Source: Pseudomonadales bacterium (GTDB lineage: Bacteria; Pseudomonadota; Gammaproteobacteria; Pseudomonadales; Azotimanducaceae). From it: a DNA stretch of 64,000 nt. Positions 1-8,034 of the stretch are shown here, in pieces. The notes below the pieces were generated by a model. That model saw nothing but the letters and a program-made list of their open reading frames with translations. It had not been told where the DNA came from and did no database searches. Position numbers and translations under genes: made by a program. Each line of letters starts with the position of its first letter. The stretch's first letter is position 1. The stretch spans positions 1 to 64,000 of the forward strand of contig JANQFF010000192.1 in NCBI GenBank assembly GCA_028277965.1, written 5' to 3'.

Positions 1-1143
1 GAAGTGCTGATAGAGGGTGGATCGGAAGAAGAGCCCGCCACCGCCGCCAGTGTTGGGAATGACGACCCGGTACTCATTCTCTACACCGGGGGGACCACCG
101 GGCTCTCAAAAGGTGCGCTGCATTCCCACAAAACCCTGTACATGGGTATGCTCAATCAGACTGTGGCTGAGCGTATCGTCCCAACCGACGTGTATATGCT
201 GACAGGCCAGATGTTCCATATCCCCGTGGCGCTGGCGATGAACTATATGGCTCACGGATGCCCGGTCGTCCTCATGAACTTCGATGCGAAAGAAGCTCTA
301 CAAATCATTGAAAAAGAAAGAGTTTCAGCGTTTCTTGGGATCACAACGATGCTCAACTGGATGATGGCGGTCGAGGGGTTCGAAAACTACGACCTGTCCA
401 GCTTGAGGAACATCCAGTATGGCGGTGGGCCCATGCCGGAAACTGTCGTCAAGGCGGCGCTCGAGTCTTTCCCGTGTACGCTGATCCAGGGCTACGGACA
501 GACTGAGGGAATGACGATGACGTTCCTTTCCCAGGAAGACCATGCGGCTGCTGTAAAAGGTGACAATAGCCAACGCCTGAACTCCTGTGGCCGGGAGGGA
601 TTTGTCACCCGGGTGAGGCTGGTCGACGAGCGGGGAGCAGACGTCCCCAAAGACGGCACCACGCCGGGTGAGATTGTCGTTCAGTCCGAAGCCAATATGA
701 TCGGCTACTGGCGCAAACCTGAATTGACGGCTGAAACCATCAGAGATGGCTGGATGTGGACAGGAGATGTGGCCACCTGGGATGAAGATGGCTACGTGTT
801 CATTGTCGACAGAGCCAAAGACATGATCATCAGTGGGGGTGAAAACATCTACTCGACACAGGTTGAAACCGCCATCCACAAACACCCCGGGGTTCTCGAG
901 TGTGCGGTGATTGGTGTTCCGGATGACGAATGGGGTGAAGCGGTAAAAGCGGTCGTCGTGATGAAACCCGGGGAGGCGGCCACCGAGGAGGAGATCATCG
1001 CCACGGCAAGGGAACATCTCGCCTCTTACCAGAAACCGAGATCGGTCGACTTTGTCGAGGAACTGCCCAAAGCGCCTACGGGTAAGATACTGAAACGGAA
1101 TCTACGTGACCCCTATTGGGCAAAACAGGAGCGCCAGGTATGA
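1..1143 (+). CDS. Acyl-CoA synthetase / AMP-dependent ligase, 5'-truncated
   Basis: This is the C-terminal ~380 residues of an ANL-superfamily enzyme that activates a carboxylic acid to an acyl-AMP and then an acyl-CoA. The reading frame is open from base 1, so the gene starts outside the window; full-length relatives are about 500-550 residues. Visible motifs are the phosphate-binding loop YTGGTTGLSKG near the start, GYGQTEG (adenine binding), the WTGD...DGY block with the hinge sequence VDRAKDMIISGGENIY, and the C-terminal PTGKILKR carrying the lysine used for adenylation. The stop overlaps the next start as ATGA at 1140, so it is probably co-translated with two hydratase-like genes and supplies their CoA thioester substrate. 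The acid used cannot be told from sequence. Confidence 0.93.
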   Translation, partial: EVLIEGGSEEEPATAASVGNDDPVLILYTGGTTGLSKGALHSHKTLYMGMLNQTVAERIVPTDVYMLTGQMFHIPVALAMNYMAHGCPVVLMNFDAKEALQIIEKERVSAFLGITTMLNWMMAVEGFENYDLSSLRNIQYGGGPMPETVVKAALESFPCTLIQGYGQTEGMTMTFLSQEDHAAAVKGDNSQRLNSCGREGFVTRVRLVDERGADVPKDGTTPGEIVVQSEANMIGYWRKPELTAETIRDGWMWTGDVATWDEDGYVFIVDRAKDMIISGGENIYSTQVETAIHKHPGVLECAVIGVPDDEWGEAVKAVVVMKPGEAATEEEIIATAREHLASYQKPRSVDFVEELPKAPTGKILKRNLRDPYWAKQERQV

Positions 1144-1592
1144 GCGTTCTGACACCTGAGCTTCTGACCAACATCGGGAAAGAAGCAGAGCCCAAAACCG
1201 AGGTGGTGACGCGCCGGGATATCCGGAAATACTCAATCGCCACCGGACAGACGCTTAAGCGATACCTGGATGGTGATGAGGCACCGCCGTTGTATCACGT
1301 GGCGCTTTTCTGGGACGTGGTCGAGATGGATGAGCTTTCTCCTGACGGGGTTTCGATCGACAGGTTGCTGCCTAAATTCCCGCTGGAACGGGCGATGGCT
1401 GGAGGTCTCGACATCGAATATCACGGCAAAATCAAAGCAGGTGACGTCCTGACGGCCAACCGTACGCTCACGGACATCTACGAGAAAGAAGGGCGGTCGG
1501 GGCCACTCATCTTTTACGAGGTTGTGATGGAGGTGACACGCGAGGATGGGTCGATTGCGGTCCGGGAAAAAACGACACGGATTCTGCGATGA
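1140..1592 (+). CDS. FAS1-like (MaoC N-terminal-type) dehydratase subunit
   Basis: This 150-residue hot-dog-fold protein resembles the N-terminal half of (R)-specific enoyl-CoA hydratases. The start is set at ATG 1140, which overlaps the upstream stop, rather than a longer in-frame start at 1116. The ends carry the family pattern: an early VTRRDIRKYSIATGQ segment and a late strand run reading EVVMEVTREDG. This half lacks the hydratase catalytic His motif, which sits in the next gene. The pair therefore probably forms a heteromeric enzyme, as known for two-gene MaoC-like hydratases in steroid and fatty-acid degradation. The ATGA overlap at 1589 with the partner supports stoichiometric expression. 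The family is clear; the substrate is unknown. Confidence 0.82.
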   Translation: MSVLTPELLTNIGKEAEPKTEVVTRRDIRKYSIATGQTLKRYLDGDEAPPLYHVALFWDVVEMDELSPDGVSIDRLLPKFPLERAMAGGLDIEYHGKIKAGDVLTANRTLTDIYEKEGRSGPLIFYEVVMEVTREDGSIAVREKTTRILR

Positions 1593-1993
1593 AGCCAGGA
1601 GAATTATCTGTCGGAGACACCCTTCCGGAGCGTGAGCTCGTTTGTGACAACGTGCAGTTGTTCTTCTACAACGCAGCACTGTGGAATGCACACAGGATTC
1701 ATTATGACCTGCCTTATGCGACAGATGTAGAAGGCTATCCCGGGTTGGTGGTAGCCGGTCCGCTCATGGGCGACTGGATCGCGCAGGTCGTCGATGAGTG
1801 GATCGAAGGTGAAAACGCGGAACTCGTCCGGTTCGAATACTCGAACCGACAGGCAGCCTATACAGGTGACAAGCTCACAACCGGTGGTGAAATTGCTGCA
1901 ATCGACGGGAACGATGTCACCGTCGACCTGTACGTCAAGAACGCGGACGGGGAGGTCATCACGCCTGGTAAGGCAGTCGTCAGAATAAACTAG
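1589..1993 (+). CDS. MaoC/HTD2-like hydratase catalytic subunit
   Basis: This 134-residue hot-dog protein carries WNAHRIHYDLPYA followed by GYPGLVVAGPL. That matches the active-site helix of HTD2/mesaconyl-C4-CoA-hydratase-like proteins (NxHRIHYD) rather than the classical R-hydratase GDxNPxH signature. It would hydrate or dehydrate an acyl-CoA together with the preceding FAS1-like subunit. The two halves, fused in HTD2-type enzymes, are separate genes here. The TAG stop at 1991 lies inside the left arm of a long palindrome beginning at 1987, so the last residues are encoded by the repeat. The family call is fairly sure; the substrate is not known. Confidence 0.82.
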   Translation: MKPGELSVGDTLPERELVCDNVQLFFYNAALWNAHRIHYDLPYATDVEGYPGLVVAGPLMGDWIAQVVDEWIEGENAELVRFEYSNRQAAYTGDKLTTGGEIAAIDGNDVTVDLYVKNADGEVITPGKAVVRIN

Positions 1994-2027
1994 TAACAAT
2001 GGGGTCAGACCCCATTGTTACTAGTTT
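1987..2027. repeat. Perfect 41-bp palindrome with GGGGTCAGACCCC core
   Basis: Two 20-bp arms (1987-2006 and 2008-2027) are exact reverse complements around a single base at 2007. The centre reads GGGGTCAGACCCC. It sits between the convergent hydratase and quinoprotein genes and holds the hydratase stop codon. As RNA it would form a very stable hairpin on either strand, so it could act as a bidirectional terminator or 3' end stabiliser. The core resembles a dispersed palindrome seen in many gammaproteobacterial genomes (from memory), possibly mobilised by REP-associated transposases. None of those genes lies in this window. Confidence 0.85.
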
Positions 2028-2034
2028 CTCGATG

Positions 2035-3960
2035 TTACTTTTTCTCCAGAACCAGCAGCAGGTTCCCTGGCATATGGTTGTAAATCCCATAGCCTGAACT
2101 GAGCGCCAGCTTGCCGTTCCAGGCGATGGGCCCGGCGGCACCGCCAAACGATCCCCCCCTTGTGGTCTCCCCGAGGATCGTCTCAAAAGCGTGGGTGGTG
2201 TCGAGTTCCCAGACGATCTCACCGTTATCGACGTCGTAGGCACGGGCAAACCCGTCCATGGCACCGCCAACGACGACGTTTCCAATCACCGTTGGGACCT
2301 GGGAGATACCCGGGTGACAGAAAGCCCGCCCTTCACAGCGGTCTTCGTGAATTGTGGACCAGAGAATCTTGCCGGTGTTGATGTCGATCGCATGCATGCC
2401 CGGCCGATCCGGGTGATCGTAGGTCCGCCCGTCAGCCATGTCGCTGATGGGTACAAACAGCCGGTCACCGTGGGCGGCCATCCCGAAGTGGATACCACCC
2501 TGGATACCACCTCGCCCAACCTGGGTCTGCCAGACGACTTCACCGGTATCCGGGTTCAGTGCATGCACCCATCCGGATTTCTGACCAGCAACCAGCAACT
2601 CACCGACTTGCGAACCATCAACAAGAATCGTGGCTCCTCCGAAATCGAAATCGGGTCCGTCTTCCTCGGGACAGTTCTGAGGGGTATCTGTGTCACAGGC
2701 GACGTTCCATGCGTCGTTGGGGGTTGCCTGAAAGACCCATTTCACTTCTCCAGTGTCGATATCAATGGCAAACAGCGCGTCGCTTGTAAGCGTGGCGGGT
2801 GACGACATGTTCTCACCCGTTCCGAAGTACAGTTGCCGGCGTTTTGCGTCTATGGAGGGGCTGTTCCAAACGACAGCTCCGGATGGACCGATGACATCCG
2901 TACCGGCTGATGTCTGCTTCTGGACGAGTGGCTCTTCTTCGATCGTGTAGGTCTTCCACTGTTGTTCGCCACTTGCTGCGTCAACGGCGAGCACGGAGCC
3001 GCGAAAGGTGCAGCATGCGTAGTTCGGGTCGATTGCGAGGCTCACCTCCAGCGCGGAAACGGGGATGTAGAGTTTGTCGCCCTGAAGTGAAGGCGTTCCG
3101 GTAATCGTGGCGTTCGGATGGTCGTCAGCTCTTATCCGCCACAGTTGCGAACCGGTTCGGGCATCGAGGCCGTAAACATTGCCAAGGACATCACCGAAAT
3201 ACAGCGATGTCGATGTGTCGTCTCCTGACCAGGGACTCACGACAATCCCCGTACGGACTTCACCAGCCGCCTGGTAAGACCAGACCTGGCAGCCCGTGTT
3301 TTCGTCGAGCGCGTAGACCCGGCCGTTGTGGGATCCCACAAACATCAGCCCTCCGGCGATCGCTGGTTGCGACCGGGCGCGGTTGGCGCCTGGGAAGCGA
3401 ACCGCCCACCTGGGTTGCAGACCGGCAAAGTCCGAGCCGGTTAGGCCAGCAGTGGCGGCCGTGATCGTACGTTGATTGTCAGGCTGCAGTCCCCAGTTTC
3501 CACCCAGGGGTGGCGTCAGCGCATCAAATCCGATGTCGGGACCGCACGTGGGTATGTCTGTCACTTCTACGCCGATCGGTGTACCAGCAAGGTATTCAGA
3601 CACTTCTACCTTCTGCTCGTCAGAAAGCATTGATGCTTCCTGCTGCATGACCCCTTCGGTCAGAGTCGTCAGGATAGCTTCCGCTGTCATCAGACCAATC
3701 ATGTCCTTGTGCGGGGCTTTCTGGACGGCACCCATATGGCAGGTAGCACAGGCCTGTTCGAAGTGTTGTTTTCCGGGTAGCGCCTCCCTGGCCCGGACAG
3801 CGTCCTGGATCGCCTGCATGCTGTTGGGGTCAACATCACCTGCATCCGCAGTGACGAGGTTGTTGTCGGCCGGTGCCGCTTGAGCAGGCTCGCTGGTCTC
3901 TATGGGTGGCTGGCAGCCAACAGAGACGAGGCATATGAACAAGAGGCCAACTAGCCGCAT
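2035..3960 (-). CDS. PQQ-type quinoprotein dehydrogenase with fused cytochrome c domain (lipoprotein)
   Basis: The protein has 641 residues from ATG 3960, chosen because GGGAG lies about 8 bases upstream; an extra seven codons are open before it. A signal peptide ends at a lipobox-like SVGC (Cys16), suggesting a lipid-anchored periplasmic protein. Residues ~60-130 form a c-type cytochrome domain with the haem motif CATCH (Cys71, Cys74, His75). The rest is a beta-propeller with repeated blades such as FVGSHNGRVYALDENTG and ..LHALNPDTGEVVWQT. The overall order resembles polyvinyl-alcohol dehydrogenase-like quinoproteins. It probably oxidises an alcohol and passes electrons to its own haem, but the substrate is unknown and loss of PQQ binding cannot be excluded. 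It is monocistronic and convergent with the hydratases. Confidence 0.85.
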   Translation of the reverse strand: MRLVGLLFICLVSVGCQPPIETSEPAQAAPADNNLVTADAGDVDPNSMQAIQDAVRAREALPGKQHFEQACATCHMGAVQKAPHKDMIGLMTAEAILTTLTEGVMQQEASMLSDEQKVEVSEYLAGTPIGVEVTDIPTCGPDIGFDALTPPLGGNWGLQPDNQRTITAATAGLTGSDFAGLQPRWAVRFPGANRARSQPAIAGGLMFVGSHNGRVYALDENTGCQVWSYQAAGEVRTGIVVSPWSGDDTSTSLYFGDVLGNVYGLDARTGSQLWRIRADDHPNATITGTPSLQGDKLYIPVSALEVSLAIDPNYACCTFRGSVLAVDAASGEQQWKTYTIEEEPLVQKQTSAGTDVIGPSGAVVWNSPSIDAKRRQLYFGTGENMSSPATLTSDALFAIDIDTGEVKWVFQATPNDAWNVACDTDTPQNCPEEDGPDFDFGGATILVDGSQVGELLVAGQKSGWVHALNPDTGEVVWQTQVGRGGIQGGIHFGMAAHGDRLFVPISDMADGRTYDHPDRPGMHAIDINTGKILWSTIHEDRCEGRAFCHPGISQVPTVIGNVVVGGAMDGFARAYDVDNGEIVWELDTTHAFETILGETTRGGSFGGAAGPIAWNGKLALSSGYGIYNHMPGNLLLVLEKK

Positions 3961-4040
3961 GGAACGATCTCCCGATAACAACGTGAAACGGCTATCCTAA
4001 CAACAACTTTCCAAAGATTGACCGAAAGATGGGAGGAACC

Positions 4041-4265
4041 ATGGACAGCTGGATATGGCTGGTCGTTGGAGCTGGATGTATCTGGCATGGTCTGCAGATC
4101 GTGTGGGTAGCACCCGTGCCAACCCAGTTCAGAAAAGACAAACCACAAGTCGAGCGTGGGACACCTCAGGCTTTTCAGATTTTCTGGCTCGACCAGTACG
4201 CATGGATTGGAATCTCGCTGGCAGTTGCTGGCCTGGTAATGGTTGTGGCGGGAGTTCTGAGATGA
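4041..4265 (+). CDS. Small two-helix membrane protein
   Basis: This 74-residue protein has two hydrophobic segments: WIWLVVGAGCIWHGLQIVWV near the N-terminus and an Ala/Val-rich one at the C-terminus, separated by a charged loop (FRKDKPQVERG). ATG 4041 is preferred over in-frame ATG 4029 because GGGAGGA lies just before it. Its stop overlaps the start of the MAPEG gene (ATGA at 4262), so the two are translationally coupled and may work together in the inner membrane. No family recognised. Confidence 0.7.
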   Translation: MDSWIWLVVGAGCIWHGLQIVWVAPVPTQFRKDKPQVERGTPQAFQIFWLDQYAWIGISLAVAGLVMVVAGVLR

Positions 4266-4642
4266 TTCCAATCACGCTGGTCTATGCAGGAGCGATGGGT
4301 TTGCTCAGTGTGCTTCTCGCCAATTACGTTCTTTATATCAGGCTCAGGGGGACCAGTGTCCCCGCCTGGCAGCCCAATGCAGCCGAACGTGTACAAGCAA
4401 ACTTTGTCGAGAACGTTCCGCTTGTGCTCATTCTGATGTATCTGGTTGAAGTTGCGGGGGCTCCCGGCTTGTTTGTCCACGGGAGTGGTGTGTCGCTCGT
4501 CATTCTGCGACTGCTCCATGCCTGGGGGCTGGCACGTTACGAAGGAGCAAACTATCCACGGCTCATTGGCGCGCAGGGCACGTTTGTATTGATGTCGACA
4601 TTGGGTATGTCGGCTTTGTATCTGGGAATTACGGGAGGTTAG
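4262..4642 (+). CDS. MAPEG family membrane protein
   Basis: This 126-residue inner-membrane protein has about four hydrophobic helices. It shows the MAPEG pattern: a charged segment after helix 1 (NAAERVQANFVENVPL), then a second helix, then the RLLHAWG motif before the last helices. MAPEG proteins include glutathione transferase-like and leukotriene synthase-like enzymes; bacterial members are usually linked to glutathione-dependent detoxification, but the substrate is unknown here. The start is fixed by the ATGA overlap at 4262; a longer frame opening at 4055 is an overlap artefact. A GGGAGGT at 4633-4639 inside its end is the ribosome site of the next gene. Confidence 0.85.
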   Translation: MIPITLVYAGAMGLLSVLLANYVLYIRLRGTSVPAWQPNAAERVQANFVENVPLVLILMYLVEVAGAPGLFVHGSGVSLVILRLLHAWGLARYEGANYPRLIGAQGTFVLMSTLGMSALYLGITGG

Positions 4643-4644
4643 AA

Positions 4645-5409
4645 GTGCAGAGGTTCGATGGAAAAAGGGTGATTGTCACGGGCGCGGGTTCAGGGTTTGG
4701 CCTTGCCATCGCTACTCGGTTTGCCGAGGAAGGTGGCCGGGTGATGCTCAGTGACATTAATGAAGACAGTCTCGGTCAGGCGCTGGAAACGCTGCGTGCC
4801 GGCGGTGCTGACGTTGCTGCATCGCCGTGCAATGTCGCGGAAGAAGCGCAGATCGAAGCGCTCGTCGCTGCGACGGTTGAAGCGTTCGGAGGAGTGGATG
4901 TCCTTGTCAACAATGCGGGTTACTCCCACTTCCAGAAACTCATGTGGAAAATCGAGGTCGAGGATTTCGATGCGGTCTTTGCGGTCAACGTGCGGGGTGT
5001 GTTTCTCGGATGCAAACACGTGATCCCCGTGATGATCGAAGGCGGGGGAGGTGCAATCATCAATATTGCGTCGGTTGGCGCGATAGCACCCAGGCCAGGT
5101 GTCACACCTTACAACGCAACGAAAGGTGCAGTACTGACAATGACGAAAGGTCTGGCGCTGGAAGTTGCACGCCACAACATCCGTGTGTGTGCCGTTAACC
5201 CCGTTGCCGCGGATACCGGGTTCATGAAAGGTGCGATGGGGGTAGACAGCCTTGATGAGGAGGCAACCCAGCGTCTGGTTCAGACAATCCCTCGTGGACG
5301 TCTGACCGAACCGAAGGACGTAGCAGCAGCGGTGACATTCCTCGCGTCGGAAGACGGTGATTTCCTCACTGGAACAGCCATTAATGTCGACGGTGGCCGC
5401 AGCGTGTAG
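4645..5409 (+). CDS. Short-chain dehydrogenase/reductase (SDR), NAD-type
   Basis: This 254-residue classical SDR is an NAD(P)-dependent oxidoreductase of hydroxyl or keto groups. The GTG start at 4645 follows GGGAGGT by about 5 bases. Motifs are the nucleotide loop TGAGSGFG (12-19), an acidic residue at Asp37 that favours NAD over NADP, NNAG (89-92), and the catalytic Ser143, Tyr156 and Lys160 (YNATK). The C-terminus ends with LTGTAINVDGGRSV as in FabG-like enzymes. It lies two bases after the MAPEG gene, so it is probably in the same transcript. Substrate unknown; the neighbours suggest a lipid or other small-molecule pathway. Confidence 0.93.
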   Translation: MQRFDGKRVIVTGAGSGFGLAIATRFAEEGGRVMLSDINEDSLGQALETLRAGGADVAASPCNVAEEAQIEALVAATVEAFGGVDVLVNNAGYSHFQKLMWKIEVEDFDAVFAVNVRGVFLGCKHVIPVMIEGGGGAIINIASVGAIAPRPGVTPYNATKGAVLTMTKGLALEVARHNIRVCAVNPVAADTGFMKGAMGVDSLDEEATQRLVQTIPRGRLTEPKDVAAAVTFLASEDGDFLTGTAINVDGGRSV

Positions 5410-5471
5410 GAGAGCCGCGGTTGTGATAGATTCCGTGGGTTTCGAGACTAATTTGTTTTTGGAGGATTGGG

Positions 5472-7724
5472 ATGGCTGAAGCCGTAGATTACAAGCAGAT
5501 TGGAACGCGCCCGGTGCGCCCGGATGGTGTGGATAAGGTCACCGGCCGTGCGCGTTTTGGTGCTGACCTGGTGCTGCCCAACATGATTCACGGCAAGATC
5601 CTGCGCAGCCCGCATGCACATGCGCGCATCAAAAGCATCGACCTGTCGGGCGCATTGGAAATGCCTGGCGTAGCGGCCGCAATTTCGGGGTCAGATTTCC
5701 CCAGTGTCGAGGGTGGCGAAGTTGGCGGTGAGGGTGGTGGAACCCTGGGCGACGTGGCAAAGAACATCATGGCCCGGGACAAAGTCGTCTATCACGGACA
5801 CGCGGTTGCGGCCGTCGCAGCGGCGAGCGTCACCCAGGCGGAAGCCGCGCTCGAAGCCATCAAGGTCGAATACGAGGTCCTGCCTCCGGTGCTTGATGTC
5901 GTGAAAGCGATGGAAGCCGACTCCGTCCTCGTCGATGAGAACAACTACACCAACCTGCCGGAAAAACCGGAGAAGCCGAGCAACATTGCCAACATCGGTC
6001 ACCTCGAACGCGGAAACGTCGAGGAAGGGTTCGAACAGGCAGATCTCATCATCGAACGGGAATACAAAATCCCCATGGCACACCAGGGCTATATCGAGCC
6101 CCATGCATGTGTTGCGAGCATCGATGAGACCGGCCGCGGGACGGTCTGGTGTTGTACCCAGGGCCACTTCGAGTTTCGCACGATGACTGCCAATTTGCTG
6201 GGTAAAGACATGGCGGATCTCAAGTTCATTGCCAGTGAGATTGGTGGTGGGTTTGGTGGCAAAACGGTGGTGTATCTCGAACCCGTGGCCGCGCTGCTGT
6301 CCGAGAAAGCGGGTCGTCCCGTCAAAATGACCATGACGCGTGAGGAGGTATTCCGGGCAACCGGTCCCACATCCGGTACGGTCACACGGGTCAAAGCCGG
6401 TTTCAAAAACGACGGTACGATTACGGCCGCCCAGACCTGGTCTGCGTTTGAAGCGGGTGCATATGCCGGTGCGCCGACCATGCCCGGCATCATGGCGATC
6501 TACGCGCCATATGAACTGGAAAACTTCGTGGTTGACGCCTACGACGTCCTGGTGAACAAGCCAAAAGTTGCGGCGTACCGTGCACCCGGCGCGCCCCAGA
6601 CCATGCACGCGTTTGAATGTGCGCTCGACGAGGCTGCAATCGCACTGGACATGGATCCGCTGGACCTGCGCCTGGTCAATGCGGCTGACGAAGGTACCCA
6701 GGCACCGTATGGGCCGAAGTTTCCGCCCATTGGTTTCAAAGCTTGTCTTGAAGCTGCGAAAAATCACCCGAACTACCAGAAGCCTGTGCCCGAGGGTGCC
6801 GGTCGCGGGGTGGCAGCCGGTTTCTGGTTCAACATCGGTATGCAGTCCAGCGCTGAGGTCAATATCAACGAGAACGGCACGGTCATGGTGATTGAGGGCA
6901 GTCCCGATATCGGCGGGTCACGCGCGTCGATGGCATTGATGGCAGCAGAGACGCTTGGTGTTGACTATGATCGTGTCCGCACCCAGGTGGGTGACACCGA
7001 GAGCACCGGTTTCTGCAATGTCACAGGTGGCAGCCGCACAACCTTTGCGACAGGGATGGCCGTGACGCAAGCATGCGAGGATGTCATCGCCGAGTGTAAA
7101 AACCGGGTTGCCATGACCTGGGGGTTGGACGCCGACCAGGTGGAGTGGCAGGACGGCAAGGCTGTTCCTGCCCCAGGTGTGAATGCTGATGTTCAGCCAT
7201 TGAGTCTCGCTGAGATAGCGGGTTCTGCCGCGAAAACAGGCGGTCCGATTCAGGGTCGTGCCTCGGTGAATGCCCAGGGAGCCGGTGCAAGTTTCGCCAT
7301 CAATTTTGCGGATCTCAAGATAGACCGCGAAACCGGGAAAGTAGATGTGCTGAGCTATACGGCAATTCAGGATGCCGGCAAAGCAATTCACCCTGCCTAC
7401 GTCGAGGGTCAGATGCAGGGGGGAGCCGCACAGGGGATCGGTTGGGCACTCAACGAAGAATACATCTTCGATGAAGACGGGGTGATGGAAAACGCCGGTT
7501 TTCTGGACTACCGGATACCCGTTGCGTCAGATCTGCCGATGATCGAGACGGAGATTGTGGAAGTCCCGAACCCAAGTCATCCATACGGCGTTCGTGGCGT
7601 AGGTGAAACACCAATCGTTGCACCGCTTGCGGTATGTTCGAACGCTGCATCACGTGCGCTTGGTCAACGTCTGACGGATCTGCCGTTGTCACCACCTAAT
7701 GTTCTGGCTGCGCTGGATGGCTAA
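5472..7724 (+). CDS. Xanthine dehydrogenase-family molybdopterin-binding subunit
   Basis: This 750-residue large subunit of a molybdenum hydroxylase has the usual length and order. It begins with a PVRPDGVDKVTGRARFGAD N-terminus, followed by the hammerhead domain (~25-140), then IGGGFGGKT in the Mo-cofactor domain, AYRAPGAPQ, and a C-terminal VRGVGETPIV with the catalytic Glu. Such enzymes hydroxylate aldehydes, aromatic heterocycles, CO or related substrates in the cytoplasm. GGAGGA at 5461-5466 precedes the ATG. Normally an FAD subunit and a 2Fe-2S subunit are encoded next to it; neither is present here, only a MoaD/ThiS-like protein downstream. The missing subunits must be elsewhere, or the enzyme uses another electron carrier. 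Confidence 0.93.
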   Translation: MAEAVDYKQIGTRPVRPDGVDKVTGRARFGADLVLPNMIHGKILRSPHAHARIKSIDLSGALEMPGVAAAISGSDFPSVEGGEVGGEGGGTLGDVAKNIMARDKVVYHGHAVAAVAAASVTQAEAALEAIKVEYEVLPPVLDVVKAMEADSVLVDENNYTNLPEKPEKPSNIANIGHLERGNVEEGFEQADLIIEREYKIPMAHQGYIEPHACVASIDETGRGTVWCCTQGHFEFRTMTANLLGKDMADLKFIASEIGGGFGGKTVVYLEPVAALLSEKAGRPVKMTMTREEVFRATGPTSGTVTRVKAGFKNDGTITAAQTWSAFEAGAYAGAPTMPGIMAIYAPYELENFVVDAYDVLVNKPKVAAYRAPGAPQTMHAFECALDEAAIALDMDPLDLRLVNAADEGTQAPYGPKFPPIGFKACLEAAKNHPNYQKPVPEGAGRGVAAGFWFNIGMQSSAEVNINENGTVMVIEGSPDIGGSRASMALMAAETLGVDYDRVRTQVGDTESTGFCNVTGGSRTTFATGMAVTQACEDVIAECKNRVAMTWGLDADQVEWQDGKAVPAPGVNADVQPLSLAEIAGSAAKTGGPIQGRASVNAQGAGASFAINFADLKIDRETGKVDVLSYTAIQDAGKAIHPAYVEGQMQGGAAQGIGWALNEEYIFDEDGVMENAGFLDYRIPVASDLPMIETEIVEVPNPSHPYGVRGVGETPIVAPLAVCSNAASRALGQRLTDLPLSPPNVLAALDG

Positions 7725-7741
7725 GGAAACAAACTGAATAG

Positions 7742-7767
7742 CTCTGTAGAGCGGCTTTAGCCGCGGT
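7742..7767. repeat. REP palindrome copy (slightly degenerate)
   Basis: This is a single copy of the window's main REP family (GAGCGGCTTTAGCCGC core), lacking one G of the usual GGAGCGG. It fills most of the 52-base gap between the molybdenum hydroxylase gene and the MoaD-like gene and ends only 9 bases before the downstream ATG. That gene therefore has no visible Shine-Dalgarno, and its translation may depend on the hairpin. Confidence 0.8.
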
Positions 7768-7776
7768 TGGTTTGCC

Positions 7777-8019
7777 ATGGCAAAGGTTGTACTGCCCGAT
7801 AACTTCGCCGCCCTGACCGGCGGCGAGCGGGAGTTGACGACAAGCGCGGAAACCTACCGGGACCTCGTTCATGAGTTGACATCGAGGTGGCCGGCACTCG
7901 AGGAAGAACTCGCTAAATCGGCAGTCGCGATTGACGGGCAGATTTATCAGGATGCGTTCATCGAAGCGATCGAACCGGACAGCGAGGTGTTTTTCATGGC
8001 TCGTATCGAAGGCGGCTAG
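7777..8019 (+). CDS. MoaD/ThiS-like ubiquitin-fold sulfur carrier
   Basis: This 80-residue acidic protein ends in Gly-Gly (ARIEGG), the mark of small beta-grasp sulfur carriers that are adenylated and thiocarboxylated at the terminal glycine. MoaD donates sulfur to molybdopterin; ThiS does so to thiamine thiazole. The gene directly follows a molybdenum hydroxylase, so a role in molybdopterin sulfur supply or in that enzyme's maturation is a reasonable inference, but no MoaE or MoeB partner is nearby. The start is ATG 7777, immediately after a REP palindrome and with no clear ribosome-binding site. The fold call rests on length, pattern and the GG tail. Confidence 0.78.
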   Translation: MAKVVLPDNFAALTGGERELTTSAETYRDLVHELTSRWPALEEELAKSAVAIDGQIYQDAFIEAIEPDSEVFFMARIEGG

Positions 8020-8034
8020 CTGGTGAGGAGTGGG

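Noticed and set aside
5691..6767. 358-codon open frame antisense to the molybdenum hydroxylase
   Set aside because: No motif, and opposite a clear catalytic domain.
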